This document shows positions 1-5,499 of a stretch of DNA of 7,596 bases, in pieces. This stretch comes from an uncultured Collinsella sp. (GTDB lineage: Bacteria; Actinomycetota; Coriobacteriia; Coriobacteriales; Coriobacteriaceae). The stretch spans positions 1-7,596 of the forward strand of contig USAX01000090.1 of assembly GCA_900552705.1 (NCBI GenBank). The letters run 5' to 3'. A program made the translations under genes and the position numbers. Under the pieces are notes generated by a model, which worked only from the letters and a program-made list of their open reading frames with translations, was not told the DNA's origin and did no database searches. The stretch's first letter is position 1; each line of letters begins with the position of its first letter.

Positions 1-49
1 AGAACGTCTTAAGGTCGATGCAGATATAGGTATGTTGCCCGTGCTCCAC
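1..49 (-). CDS. Y-family DNA polymerase (DinB/UmuC/UvrX-like), 5' end only
   Basis: Only the first 16 codons are in the window; the gene continues leftward beyond base 1. Read on the minus strand from a GTG at 49-47 it gives MEHGQHTYICIDLKTF. The stretch YICIDLKTF matches the start of Y-family (translesion) DNA polymerases of Gram-positive bacteria, where an IDLKxFYASVE-type strand carries the first catalytic aspartate; here that would be Asp12. The start is set by a Shine-Dalgarno site GGGAGGG (61-55) five bases upstream, and an in-frame stop lies a few codons further up. Known role of the family: synthesis across damaged bases, error-prone. The promoter and two LexA-like boxes directly upstream support SOS control. 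Identity rests on very few residues plus regulatory context, so the subfamily is not assignable. Confidence 0.72.
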   Translation of the reverse strand, partial: MEHGQHTYICIDLKTF

Positions 50-54
50 CCGTG

Positions 55-61
55 CCCTCCC
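55..61 (-). promoter_or_regulatory. Ribosome binding site of the Y-family polymerase gene
   Basis: GGGAGGG on the minus strand, five bases before the GTG at 49-47. It decides for this GTG over an in-frame GTG further upstream. Confidence 0.7.
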
Positions 62-63
62 AT

Positions 64-77
64 CAAACACATGTTCT
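64..77 (-). promoter_or_regulatory. LexA-like SOS box 2 (proximal to the polymerase gene)
   Basis: The minus strand reads AGAACATGTGTTTG. Against the Gram-positive/actinobacterial LexA consensus CGAAC-N4-GTTCG it matches 8 of 10 defined positions. It lies between the promoter and the start codon, centred 17 bp from the stronger box at 81-94. Confidence 0.6.
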
Positions 78-98
78 TATCGAATACCTGTTCGATAA
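77..98 (-). promoter_or_regulatory. LexA-like SOS box 1, overlapping the -10 element
   Basis: The core at 81-94 reads CGAACAGGTATTCG on the minus strand, matching 9 of 10 defined positions of CGAAC-N4-GTTCG. It sits in a longer perfect inverted repeat: TTATCGAA (77-84), six bases, TTCGATAA (91-98). Its upstream arm overlaps the -10 hexamer at 95-100, so a bound repressor would cover the promoter. Known LexA operators have this geometry; binding here is inferred. Confidence 0.75.
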
Positions 99-123
99 TA
101 CCCGCTCGCCCAGACATCGTCAA
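95..123 (-). promoter_or_regulatory. Sigma-70-type promoter for the Y-family polymerase gene
   Basis: On the minus strand, -35 TTGACG (123-118), a 17-base spacer, then -10 TATTAT (100-95). Five of six bases match the consensus in each hexamer and the spacing is optimal. Transcription would run leftward, starting inside LexA box 1. Confidence 0.75.
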
Positions 124-160
124 AACCCGCCGAAAAGGGACAGGTTTGTTTTGGTCGGTT
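124..160 (+). repeat. 37-bp palindromic (REP-like) repeat, copy A
   Basis: The core AAAAGGGACAGGTTTGTTTT is flanked by imperfect inverted ends: left AACCCGCCGAAA, right TTTTGGTCGGTT, with 9 of 12 positions paired. The same 37-bp unit occurs inverted at 846-882 with about 30 of 37 identical positions. The two copies bracket the gene at 273-800. The class is inferred; no transposase is present in the window. Confidence 0.65.
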
Positions 161-257
161 ATGAATTGGGTTTTAACGCAGCCCTAAAGAGCGCGAAACA
201 GCTCGGAAAAGCTCCCTTCGTAGCATGAGCCTAACGATCGATACGGCCTACATGCAC

Positions 258-264
258 GGAAGGG
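258..264 (+). promoter_or_regulatory. Ribosome binding site deciding the start of the dehydrogenase-like gene
   Basis: GGAAGGG lies eight bases before the ATG at 273. No comparable purine-rich site lies at a proper distance from the ATGs at 225 or 252, so the shorter protein is preferred. Confidence 0.55.
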
Positions 265-272
265 TTGTGGGA

Positions 273-800
273 ATGATGGTCAACTATGGGTTTGGTATGC
301 CGACGCGCCTTGTTGCGGATGGAGACGTGGCTCGCTGGTGCGGACGATTGGTTGCCCACTATGGCGGCACCAAGGCGCTGGTTGTGCTGGGCGGTGACAA
401 GCATACGCGCGATGAACTTGTCTCGGCGGCACTTGGCTCGCTTGATCGAGCCCTACTCGAGCGTGTACTTTTCCGCTGCGGCTCGGTTGAGGGTGCCGGG
501 GGAGACGAGCTGATCGACGAAGCCGTGGCCCTGGCGACCGACGAAGGCGTGGACTTTGTCCTGGCGATTGGCGATGCCGATACTGCCAGCTTTGCGCGCG
601 AGCTCGCGCGTCGCATGGCGGCGCTCGATGCCGGCGAAGACGGCTTTGTCCCTTATGGATGCATTGTCTCGGAGGGCAAGGTGCCTGCCGTCGTGGGCGC
701 CGGCGAGGTTCCCGTTTTTGCCATCATCGCGCCCGAGCTGCTGGAGGGCATCGGGTCTCCTCTGCGTGAGTTGCTCGGTAGCGTCTGCGCCGCGGCCTAA
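273..800 (+). CDS. Truncated iron-containing alcohol dehydrogenase-like protein (N-terminal domain only)
   Basis: Preferred start gives 175 residues; starting at the ATG at 225 would give 191. The N-terminus MMVNYGFGMPTRLVADGDVA and the following KALVVLGG strand resemble the first half of the Fe-dependent alcohol dehydrogenase family (glycerol/butanol dehydrogenase type), as do EAVALATDEGVDFVLAIGDAD and a later VPYGCIV stretch. In that family this half binds NAD(P). Full-length members are about 380 residues and bind metal through Asp and His residues in a helical C-terminal half, which is absent here. The usual GGGSxxD nucleotide motif is replaced by GDADTAS. It is therefore unlikely to be an active metal-dependent dehydrogenase; a nucleotide-binding remnant or repurposed domain is more likely. 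There is no remnant of the missing half in the 199 bases downstream. Palindromic repeats flank the gene on both sides. Family assignment is by eye and moderately sure. Confidence 0.6.
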   Translation: MMVNYGFGMPTRLVADGDVARWCGRLVAHYGGTKALVVLGGDKHTRDELVSAALGSLDRALLERVLFRCGSVEGAGGDELIDEAVALATDEGVDFVLAIGDADTASFARELARRMAALDAGEDGFVPYGCIVSEGKVPAVVGAGEVPVFAIIAPELLEGIGSPLRELLGSVCAAA

Positions 801-801
801 T

Positions 802-882
802 ATTTGGCATAAAGGGATGGGTTATTTTTGGTTGGTAAAGCGTTTGACCTGCCAAAATAAACCTGTCCCTTTTTGGTCGGTT
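802..882. repeat. Head-to-head pair of palindromic repeats (copies C and B)
   Basis: Copy B (846-882) is the 37-bp unit of copy A in inverted orientation, ending TTTTGGTCGGTT like copy A. Copy C (about 802-838) is a degenerate copy in the same orientation as A, with core AAAGGGATGGGTTATTTTTGG at 811-831. C and B together can fold into one long hairpin: 811-831 pairs with 852-872, 19 of 21 positions counting G-T pairs, with a 20-base loop. This resembles a BIME/REP pair and could also end transcription of the gene that stops at 800. Confidence 0.6.
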
Positions 883-911
883 GCCGTTTGGGGGCCGATT
901 GGCAACGCTCG

Positions 912-940
912 CTGATTATAGTCTTGACCTGCGCTAGAAT
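912..940 (+). promoter_or_regulatory. Candidate promoter of pgi
   Basis: A good -10 hexamer, TAGAAT (935-940), lies 59 bases before the pgi start. At 17 bases spacing the -35 position is only CTGATT (912-917). A perfect-looking TTGACC (924-929) sits too close, five bases from the -10. The -10 is fairly convincing, the -35 is not. Confidence 0.4.
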
Positions 941-987
941 AGTGGCATCTGAATGTCCGGGCGCATGGAGGCGTGTGCCCGTATGCT

Positions 988-995
988 GAGGAGGA
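988..995 (+). promoter_or_regulatory. Ribosome binding site of pgi
   Basis: GAGGAGGA ends four bases before the ATG at 1000. It rules out the in-frame GTG at 973, which would place the site inside the coding region. Confidence 0.85.
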
Positions 996-999
996 CTCT

Positions 1000-2694
1000 A
1001 TGGCAACTGTTGCCGCACCTATCGACGCTACGTCGACCGCCGCTTGGAAGGCGCTCGAGGCCCATCAGGAGAAGCTCGAGGCCGAGGGTATCGACCTCAA
1101 GGCCTGGTTCGCTGCCGATGCCGAGCGCGTGAACAAGCTGAGCTTTGACGCCGGTGACCTGCACTTCGATCTGTCGAAGAACCTGGTGACCGATGAGACC
1201 GTCAAGCTGCTGTGCGATCTTGCCCGCGAGGTGAAGCTCGAGGAGCGCCGCGACGCCATGTTCTCCGGCGAGCACATTAACACCACCGAGGACCGCGCCG
1301 TCCTGCACACCGCGCTTCGCCGCCCCGCAACCGAGAGGGGCCAGCTCATCGTCGACGGCCAGGATGTCGTCGCCGACGTGCACGAGGTCCTCGACCGCAT
1401 GTATGCCTTCGCCGAGCGCGTGCGCTCCGGTGAGTGGAAGGGCGTTACCGGCAAGAAGATCGAGCACCTGGTGTCCATCGGCATCGGCGGCTCCGATCTG
1501 GGCCCGGTCATGGCCTACGAGGCTCTGCGTCCCTATGCCGACGCCGGTATCGACTGCCGCTATATCTCCAACATCGACCCCAACGACCAGGCCGAGAAGC
1601 TTAAGGGCCTGGATCCCGAGACCACGCTCGTGATCATCGTCTCCAAGACCTTCACCACGCTCGAGACCCTCACCAACGCCCGCGAGGTCAAGACCTGGAT
1701 GCTCGAGCAGCTCAAGGCCCAGGGCGCCATCGACGGCTCCGATGAGCAGAACGCCGAGGCCGTGGCAAAGCACTTCGTCGCCGTTTCCACCGCACTCGAG
1801 AAGGTTGAGGCCTTCGGTATCGACCCCGCCAACGCCTTCGGCTTCTGGAACTGGGTCGGCGGCCGCTACTCCGTCGACTCCGCCGTGGGCCTGTCGCTGA
1901 TCGTCGTGCTCGGTCCCGAGCGCTTCCAGCAGTTCCTCGAGGGCTTCCACGCTATCGACGAGTACTTCTGCAACACGCCGCTCGAGAACAATGCCGTTGC
2001 GCTGATGGGCCTGCTCAACGTCTGGTACGTCAACTTCTTCGGTTCCAAGAGCCACGCCGTGCTGCCGTACTGCCAGTACCTGCATCGTTTCCCGGCCTAC
2101 CTGCAGCAGCTCACCATGGAGTCCAACGGCAAGCATGTCCGCTGGGACGGCAGCGCCGTGACCTCCGACACCGGTGAGATCTTCTGGGGCGAGCCCGGCA
2201 CCAACGGTCAGCACGCCTTCTACCAGCTGCTGCACCAGGGCACCGTGGTGGTCCCGGCCGATTTCATTGCCTTCGCCAATACCGCCAACCCTGCGACCGA
2301 CAGCGGCCAGGACGTGCACGAGCTGTTCCTGGGCAACTTCCTGGCCCAGACCAAGGCGCTCGCCTTTGGTAAGACGGCCGATGAGGTGCGCGCCGAGGGC
2401 ACGCCCGAGCAGATCGTCCCGGCCCGCTGCTTTGAGGGCAACCGTCCGACGACCTCGATCTTTGGCGACACGTTGACCCCGTTCGCACTCGGCGAGCTCA
2501 TCGCCCTGTACGAGCACATCACGTTTGTCGAGGGCACGGTCTGGGGCATCGACTCCTACGACCAGTGGGGCGTCGAGCTGGGCAAGCAGCTTGCCAAGCA
2601 GATCACTCCAGCCTTCCATGACGACGCCGCCAAGGCCGAGCAGGACGCTTCGACCCAGGCGCTCATCGAGTTCTACCGCGCTCACCGCAAGTAG
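1000..2694 (+). CDS. pgi: Glucose-6-phosphate isomerase
   Basis: Interconverts glucose 6-phosphate and fructose 6-phosphate in the cytosol, the second step of glycolysis. The 564 residues fit the long E. coli-type branch (549 residues in E. coli). Visible motifs: IGIGGSDLGP (160-169) and SKTFTTLET (215-223), which bind the sugar phosphate; family signature 1 in WNWVGGRYSVDSAVG; signature 2 in SYDQWGVELGK. Expected catalytic residues are present: Glu374 in TMESNGKH, His405 in TNGQHAF, Lys529 in GVELGK. The start is chosen from the GAGGAGGA site and the missing homology of the ten residues a GTG start would add. Codons are almost all C- or G-ending, more so than in neighbouring genes, which suggests high expression. 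A strong hairpin follows 29 bases after the stop, so the gene is probably monocistronic. Two HAD sugar-phosphate hydrolases follow. Confidence 0.97.
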   Translation: MATVAAPIDATSTAAWKALEAHQEKLEAEGIDLKAWFAADAERVNKLSFDAGDLHFDLSKNLVTDETVKLLCDLAREVKLEERRDAMFSGEHINTTEDRAVLHTALRRPATERGQLIVDGQDVVADVHEVLDRMYAFAERVRSGEWKGVTGKKIEHLVSIGIGGSDLGPVMAYEALRPYADAGIDCRYISNIDPNDQAEKLKGLDPETTLVIIVSKTFTTLETLTNAREVKTWMLEQLKAQGAIDGSDEQNAEAVAKHFVAVSTALEKVEAFGIDPANAFGFWNWVGGRYSVDSAVGLSLIVVLGPERFQQFLEGFHAIDEYFCNTPLENNAVALMGLLNVWYVNFFGSKSHAVLPYCQYLHRFPAYLQQLTMESNGKHVRWDGSAVTSDTGEIFWGEPGTNGQHAFYQLLHQGTVVVPADFIAFANTANPATDSGQDVHELFLGNFLAQTKALAFGKTADEVRAEGTPEQIVPARCFEGNRPTTSIFGDTLTPFALGELIALYEHITFVEGTVWGIDSYDQWGVELGKQLAKQITPAFHDDAAKAEQDASTQALIEFYRAHRK

Positions 2695-2723
2695 TTTTTA
2701 CGGCCGAGTTGGCTTATGGCTGA

Positions 2724-2764
2724 AAGGGGCCCGTATCCGTTGGGATACGGGCCCCTTGCTATTT
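2724..2764 (+). terminator. Terminator after pgi
   Basis: Perfect 15-bp inverted repeat: AAGGGGCCCGTATCC (2724-2738), loop GTTG, mirror arm 2743-2757. The following bases GCTATTT are only modestly T-rich, so this is a strong hairpin with a weak U tract. Confidence 0.8.
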
Positions 2765-2788
2765 GGATAGGATGGAATGTATCGGGAG

Positions 2789-2822
2789 GCGCCTCGACGG
2801 GCATCGCAATCGTCGAAGGCGC
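2789..2822 (+). other. Hairpin in the pgi-HAD intergenic region, function unknown
   Basis: GCGCCTCGAC (2789-2798) pairs with 2812-2822 through ten base pairs with one bulged A (2817) and a 13-base loop. No T run follows, so it is not a standard terminator. It lies 108 bases upstream of the next gene and could be a leader structure, depending on where transcription starts. Confidence 0.4.
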
Positions 2823-2917
2823 GCCGTTCATGTTTGGGACAATATGACATTTTCCCGTTGTAAACAGCGCCGCCGTGGGTGTTCTGTATGATGACTCAGG
2901 CAAGGTTGTTCAATGAC

Positions 2918-2924
2918 AGGGAGG
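2918..2924 (+). promoter_or_regulatory. Ribosome binding site of the Cof-type hydrolase gene
   Basis: AGGGAGG, five bases before the ATG at 2930. It rejects an in-frame GTG at 2879 that would add 17 residues before the normal HAD N-terminus. A TATGAT at 2887-2892 could be the -10 element of the gene, but no matching -35 is seen. Confidence 0.8.
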
Positions 2925-2929
2925 CATAT

Positions 2930-3772
2930 ATGGCAATCAAAGCCATCGCAATGGATATCGACGGTACGCTCACCAACGACCAAAAGGTCATCAGCCCGCG
3001 TACGCGCGAGAAGCTGCTCGCGGCGCAGGAGTCGGGCATTAAGCTCATCTTGGCTTCGGGCCGTCCCGCATGGGGGTTGCACGCCTTGGCGCAGGAGCTC
3101 GACCTTCAAAACCATGACGGTCTGCTAGTTGCCTTTAATGGCGCGCATGTGGTCGACGCTCAGACCGATGAGGTCCTTTTTGACCAGGCCATGCCGGCTG
3201 ACGAGCTGCACCGTCTGATTGATCATCTGCGCAATTTCGACGTGATCCCTATGATTTCGCTCGGTCGCGATTTGCACGTCGAGGACTCGTACCATTGCAT
3301 GATCACGCTGCCTGACGGCTCGCAGAAGAATATCGTCAAGTATGAGCGCGATGCCTGCGATCTTAAGATTCGCGAGGTCGAGAGCTTGCATGAGGTCGTG
3401 GACGCTTATCCCGTGGACAAGCTGCTGACGGCGGGCGATCCGGCCTACCTGCAGGCGCATTACGAGGAGATGTATGCGCCCTTTACCCAGACGCTTTCGG
3501 GCATGTTTACGGCCGACTGGTACTTTGAGTACACGGCGCCCGGTATCGACAAGGCCCGCGCGCTCGAGGGTGCCCTGCCCAAGCTCGGTATCGATGCCAG
3601 CGAGGTCGTCTCGTTTGGCGACGGCCAGAACGACAAGTCCATGATTGAGTGGGCCGGCACCGGTGTTGCCATGGGCAACGCCGTCGATGAGGTTAAGGCG
3701 GTAGCCCAGATGGTGACCGCCAATAACAACGAAGACGGTATTGCGGTGGCGCTGGATAAACTGCTGGGTTAG
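2930..3772 (+). CDS. Cof-type HAD-IIB hydrolase (probable sugar-phosphate phosphatase)
   Basis: A cytosolic phosphatase of the haloacid dehalogenase superfamily, 280 residues, typical of the Cof/YidA group (about 270). The four HAD motifs are in order: motif I DIDGTLT with nucleophile Asp9 and acid/base Asp11; motif II ASGR with Ser43; motif III Lys208 in GIDKARAL; motif IV GDGQND (230-235) with Mg-binding aspartates. The C-terminal GVAMGNAVDEVKAVA and NNEDGIAVAL stretches are hallmarks of this group. Residues of about 80-190 form the C2-type cap that sets substrate choice. Known members act on sugar phosphates, flavin or pyridoxal phosphates; the exact substrate is not readable. Position after pgi fits, but does not prove, a sugar-phosphate role. 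The gene is flanked by the pgi terminator and its own. Confidence 0.92.
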   Translation: MAIKAIAMDIDGTLTNDQKVISPRTREKLLAAQESGIKLILASGRPAWGLHALAQELDLQNHDGLLVAFNGAHVVDAQTDEVLFDQAMPADELHRLIDHLRNFDVIPMISLGRDLHVEDSYHCMITLPDGSQKNIVKYERDACDLKIREVESLHEVVDAYPVDKLLTAGDPAYLQAHYEEMYAPFTQTLSGMFTADWYFEYTAPGIDKARALEGALPKLGIDASEVVSFGDGQNDKSMIEWAGTGVAMGNAVDEVKAVAQMVTANNNEDGIAVALDKLLG

Positions 3773-3794
3773 AATCGCCGATAATGCATGGTTC

Positions 3795-3820
3795 GGGCGC
3801 CTGCTTACAGGCGCCCTTTT
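3795..3820 (+). terminator. Intrinsic terminator after the Cof-type hydrolase gene
   Basis: Perfect 9-bp stem GGGCGCCTG (3795-3803), loop CTTA, CAGGCGCCC (3808-3816), then TTTT. It ends only three bases before the Shine-Dalgarno site of the next gene, which is unusual. Confidence 0.82.
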
Positions 3821-3823
3821 GTT

Positions 3824-3830
3824 AGGGAGG
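3824..3830 (+). promoter_or_regulatory. Ribosome binding site deciding a GTG start for the HAD-IA gene
   Basis: AGGGAGG lies five bases before the GTG at 3836. The ATG at 3788 in the same frame has no such site, and starting there would translate through the terminator hairpin. Confidence 0.82.
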
Positions 3831-3835
3831 GTGCC

Positions 3836-4495
3836 GTGTCCGCATTTCCGTTCGACGCCGTTATCTTTGACATGGATGGCGTCATTGTCGATACCGAGTA
3901 TTACTACCTGGGCGAGACTGCCGCGTTTGCCAAGGAGCTTGGGCTTAACCTGACTCAAGAGGAGTTGAATGGGCAAGTCGGTACCTCGCATCAGTTCTTC
4001 CTGCATATGCTGGTCGATTGGTTTGAGCGCGCCGGTAAGGGGCATTTTACTGGCGAGGAAGCGTTGGCCCGTTGGGATGAGTGGGCGCATAAGCGGCCGC
4101 GCGACTATCAGGCTTTGATTAACCCAGGCGCCGTGGATACGATTCGAGAGCTGCCGCGCCGCGGCGTTCGCGTGGCGCTTGCCAGCTCGTCTCCCATGGA
4201 TAGCATCGAGGAAGTGCTCAATGCGTGCGGGCTGTCGGATGCCTTTGAGTATGTGGTGAGCGGCGAGCAGTTTAAGGAGAGCAAGCCCGAGCCCGACATC
4301 TACCTGCATGCGCTGGACCTGCTGGGGCTGCCCGCAAATCGCTGCTGCTGCGTTGAGGATTCGGTGCCTGGCATCACTGCCGGCAAGCGAGCCGGCCTGA
4401 CAGTCATTGCCAAGCGCGAGGAGCGCTTCGGCTTTAGCCAGGATGCCGCGGACAAGATTATCGATCAACTGCCGGAGCTGCTCACGCTTTCTTAG
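3836..4495 (+). CDS. HAD-IA hydrolase, beta-phosphoglucomutase/sugar phosphatase-like
   Basis: A 219-residue HAD superfamily protein starting with GTG. Motif I is FDMDGVIVDTE (nucleophile Asp12, Asp14), typical of subfamily IA members such as beta-phosphoglucomutase and 2-deoxyglucose-6-phosphatase. Motif II is LASSS (Ser117-119), motif III is Lys150 in ESKPEPDIY, and motif IV is VEDSVPGITAGKRAG with Glu174-Asp175. The helical cap (about residues 25-95) lies between motifs I and II, as expected for cap type C1. The DGVIVDTE and EDSVPGI forms are shared by mutases and phosphatases, so mutase versus phosphatase cannot be decided by eye. It is likely cytosolic and acts on a sugar phosphate, in keeping with pgi and the Cof-type gene upstream. 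A terminator separates it from the latter, so it needs readthrough or a promoter near 3780, where GATAAT (3780-3785) is a possible -10. Confidence 0.9.
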   Translation: MSAFPFDAVIFDMDGVIVDTEYYYLGETAAFAKELGLNLTQEELNGQVGTSHQFFLHMLVDWFERAGKGHFTGEEALARWDEWAHKRPRDYQALINPGAVDTIRELPRRGVRVALASSSPMDSIEEVLNACGLSDAFEYVVSGEQFKESKPEPDIYLHALDLLGLPANRCCCVEDSVPGITAGKRAGLTVIAKREERFGFSQDAADKIIDQLPELLTLS

Positions 4496-4546
4496 AAGCG
4501 TGGTAGTTGCGCGTTTTTCGGGTCTGATGAGTAAATGCCCGACATT

Positions 4547-4575
4547 TTGGTGCGACACCTAGCATACTTTATGCT
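4547..4575 (+). promoter_or_regulatory. Candidate promoter of the GntR-type regulator
   Basis: TTGGTG (4547-4552), 17 bases, then TATGCT (4570-4575). Each hexamer matches consensus moderately (3 of 6 and 4 of 6). The -10 lies inside the palindrome at 4560-4576, which favours an operator-overlapped promoter. Confidence 0.45.
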
Positions 4576-4576
4576 A
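4560..4576. promoter_or_regulatory. Palindromic candidate operator upstream of the GntR-type gene
   Basis: Perfect inverted repeat TAGCATA-CTT-TATGCTA. It covers the candidate -10 element and lies 70 bases before the regulator start, a position expected for autoregulation by a dimeric GntR protein. The half-site CTTTATGC resembles CCTTATGC in the inverted repeat upstream of the transporter gene (5543-5565). Confidence 0.5.
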
Positions 4577-4620
4577 AAGCGGGCTCAAGGGCTTGTTGAA
4601 TGCCCTTGAGCCCGCTTTAG
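4574..4620 (+). terminator. 19-bp perfect hairpin, probable terminator of the HAD-IA gene
   Basis: Arms CTAAAGCGGGCTCAAGGGC (4574-4592) and 4602-4620 pair perfectly with a 9-base loop. The A/T ends (AAA before, TTT after) would allow action in both directions, but there is no long U tract. It begins inside the palindrome 4560-4576 and ends 25 bases before the regulator gene, so it could also act as a leader hairpin of that gene. Confidence 0.65.
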
Positions 4621-4645
4621 ACTTAATTGTGCTGGGAGAGGGTAT

Positions 4646-5389
4646 ATGCCACCGACTGAAGGGCTAACTGACGGTAAAGCAGCGATTCCGCTGTACCAAC
4701 AGGTTATCGATATCATTAAAAACGAAATCAACTCCGGTGCCTACAAGGCAGGTGCGCGGATACCCAACGAATTTGAATTGGCTGAGAGCTATAAAGTTGG
4801 CCGCGTTACCGTGCGACGTGCTATTGAGGAGCTCGTCCAGCAGGGCTATCTAACGAAGCGACAGGGGAAAGGCACGTTTGTCAATGCCCCCAAGCTCAAG
4901 CGCAAGATTCGCCAGAAGGATGACGTCCAGAGTTTTTCGGACGCATGCCGCGTTAACGGAATGGAACCGGGGGCGCGCGTCATTTCGAGAAAGATACTGC
5001 CGGCGGATTCCACCGAAGCGCAGTTCTTTGGTGTTCCCGTTGGAACTGATTTGATTTGCGTTGAGCGTGTGCGTACTGCCGATGGAGTCCCCGTCATGCT
5101 CGAGAACAACATATACGTTTACGAGGACAACGCTTATCTATCAACGGCACCTCTATCGAACCAATCCATTTTTGAGTTCGTGCGCAACCGGACGGGCCGT
5201 ACGCCCGCGTTTACCGACCCGTGCACGCTCGAGATCGCGTGCGCGTCGCCCGAGGTCGCTCGGCTGTTGGCAGTTCCCGTTGGCGAACCCTTGTTTTATA
5301 TGGAAGCCTTCTTTTTCGATGAGCAGCGGCGGCCGTTTATCATCGGTCGTCAGCGGATCGTTGGGTCTCGCTACGTTTTTGACATCTAG
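4646..5389 (+). CDS. GntR/HutC-family transcriptional regulator with UTRA domain
   Basis: A 247-residue DNA-binding regulator of usual length. Residues 14-80 form the winged helix-turn-helix of the GntR family: IPLYQQVIDIIKNEI, then PNEFELAESYKVGRVTVRRAIEEL with the recognition helix, and the wing QGKGTFVN. Residues of about 95-245 are a UTRA ligand-binding domain, with the typical ICVERVRTADGVPVMLENNIY and ending RQRIVGSRYVFDI, which defines the HutC subfamily. Known members are dimers that release DNA, or change contact, on binding a small molecule related to the pathway they control. The neighbouring transporter and amidohydrolase are the likely targets; the ligand is unknown. The start is backed by GGGAGAGGG a few bases upstream. 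Codon choice is more mixed (AAA, ATT, TTT) than in pgi. Palindromes at 4560-4576 and 5543-5565 are candidate operators. Confidence 0.93.
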   Translation: MPPTEGLTDGKAAIPLYQQVIDIIKNEINSGAYKAGARIPNEFELAESYKVGRVTVRRAIEELVQQGYLTKRQGKGTFVNAPKLKRKIRQKDDVQSFSDACRVNGMEPGARVISRKILPADSTEAQFFGVPVGTDLICVERVRTADGVPVMLENNIYVYEDNAYLSTAPLSNQSIFEFVRNRTGRTPAFTDPCTLEIACASPEVARLLAVPVGEPLFYMEAFFFDEQRRPFIIGRQRIVGSRYVFDI

Positions 5390-5397
5390 GACATTGC

Positions 5398-5441
5398 GTA
5401 TGGAAGCGCCCGGTGGATCATCTCACCGGGCGCTTCCATAC
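5398..5441 (+). terminator. 18-bp hairpin between regulator and transporter genes
   Basis: Positions 5398-5415 pair perfectly with 5424-5441 around an 8-base loop; the core is GGAAGCGCCCGGTG. No U tract follows, but the stem is long and GC-rich. It probably ends the regulator transcript and makes the transporter operon depend on its own promoter. Confidence 0.7.
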
Positions 5442-5499
5442 CGTTCACGGCGCGAACGCAACCGTTCAACCGCGTTGCGGCAATCAGTTTGAAATTATC

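Noticed and set aside
225..272. Longer N-terminus for the dehydrogenase-like protein from the ATG at 225.
   Set aside because: No ribosome site at the right distance. The family similarity begins at about the ATG at 273, which has GGAAGGG upstream. Not fully excluded.
801..999. A possible remnant of the missing C-terminal half of the Fe-ADH-like gene.
   Set aside because: The region holds repeats and the pgi promoter. No frame gives the His-rich metal-binding segment of the family.
934..2685. A 583-codon open frame on the minus strand covering all of pgi.
   Set aside because: It is the mirror of a strongly biased GC-rich gene: pgi rarely uses TTA, CTA and TCA codons, so the opposite frame has few stops. 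The plus strand has complete pgi motifs and a perfect ribosome site.
3125..4558. A 477-codon open frame on the minus strand spanning both HAD genes and their spacer.
   Set aside because: Both HAD genes show all catalytic motifs on the plus strand. The minus frame's product has no recognisable domain and crosses a terminator hairpin.
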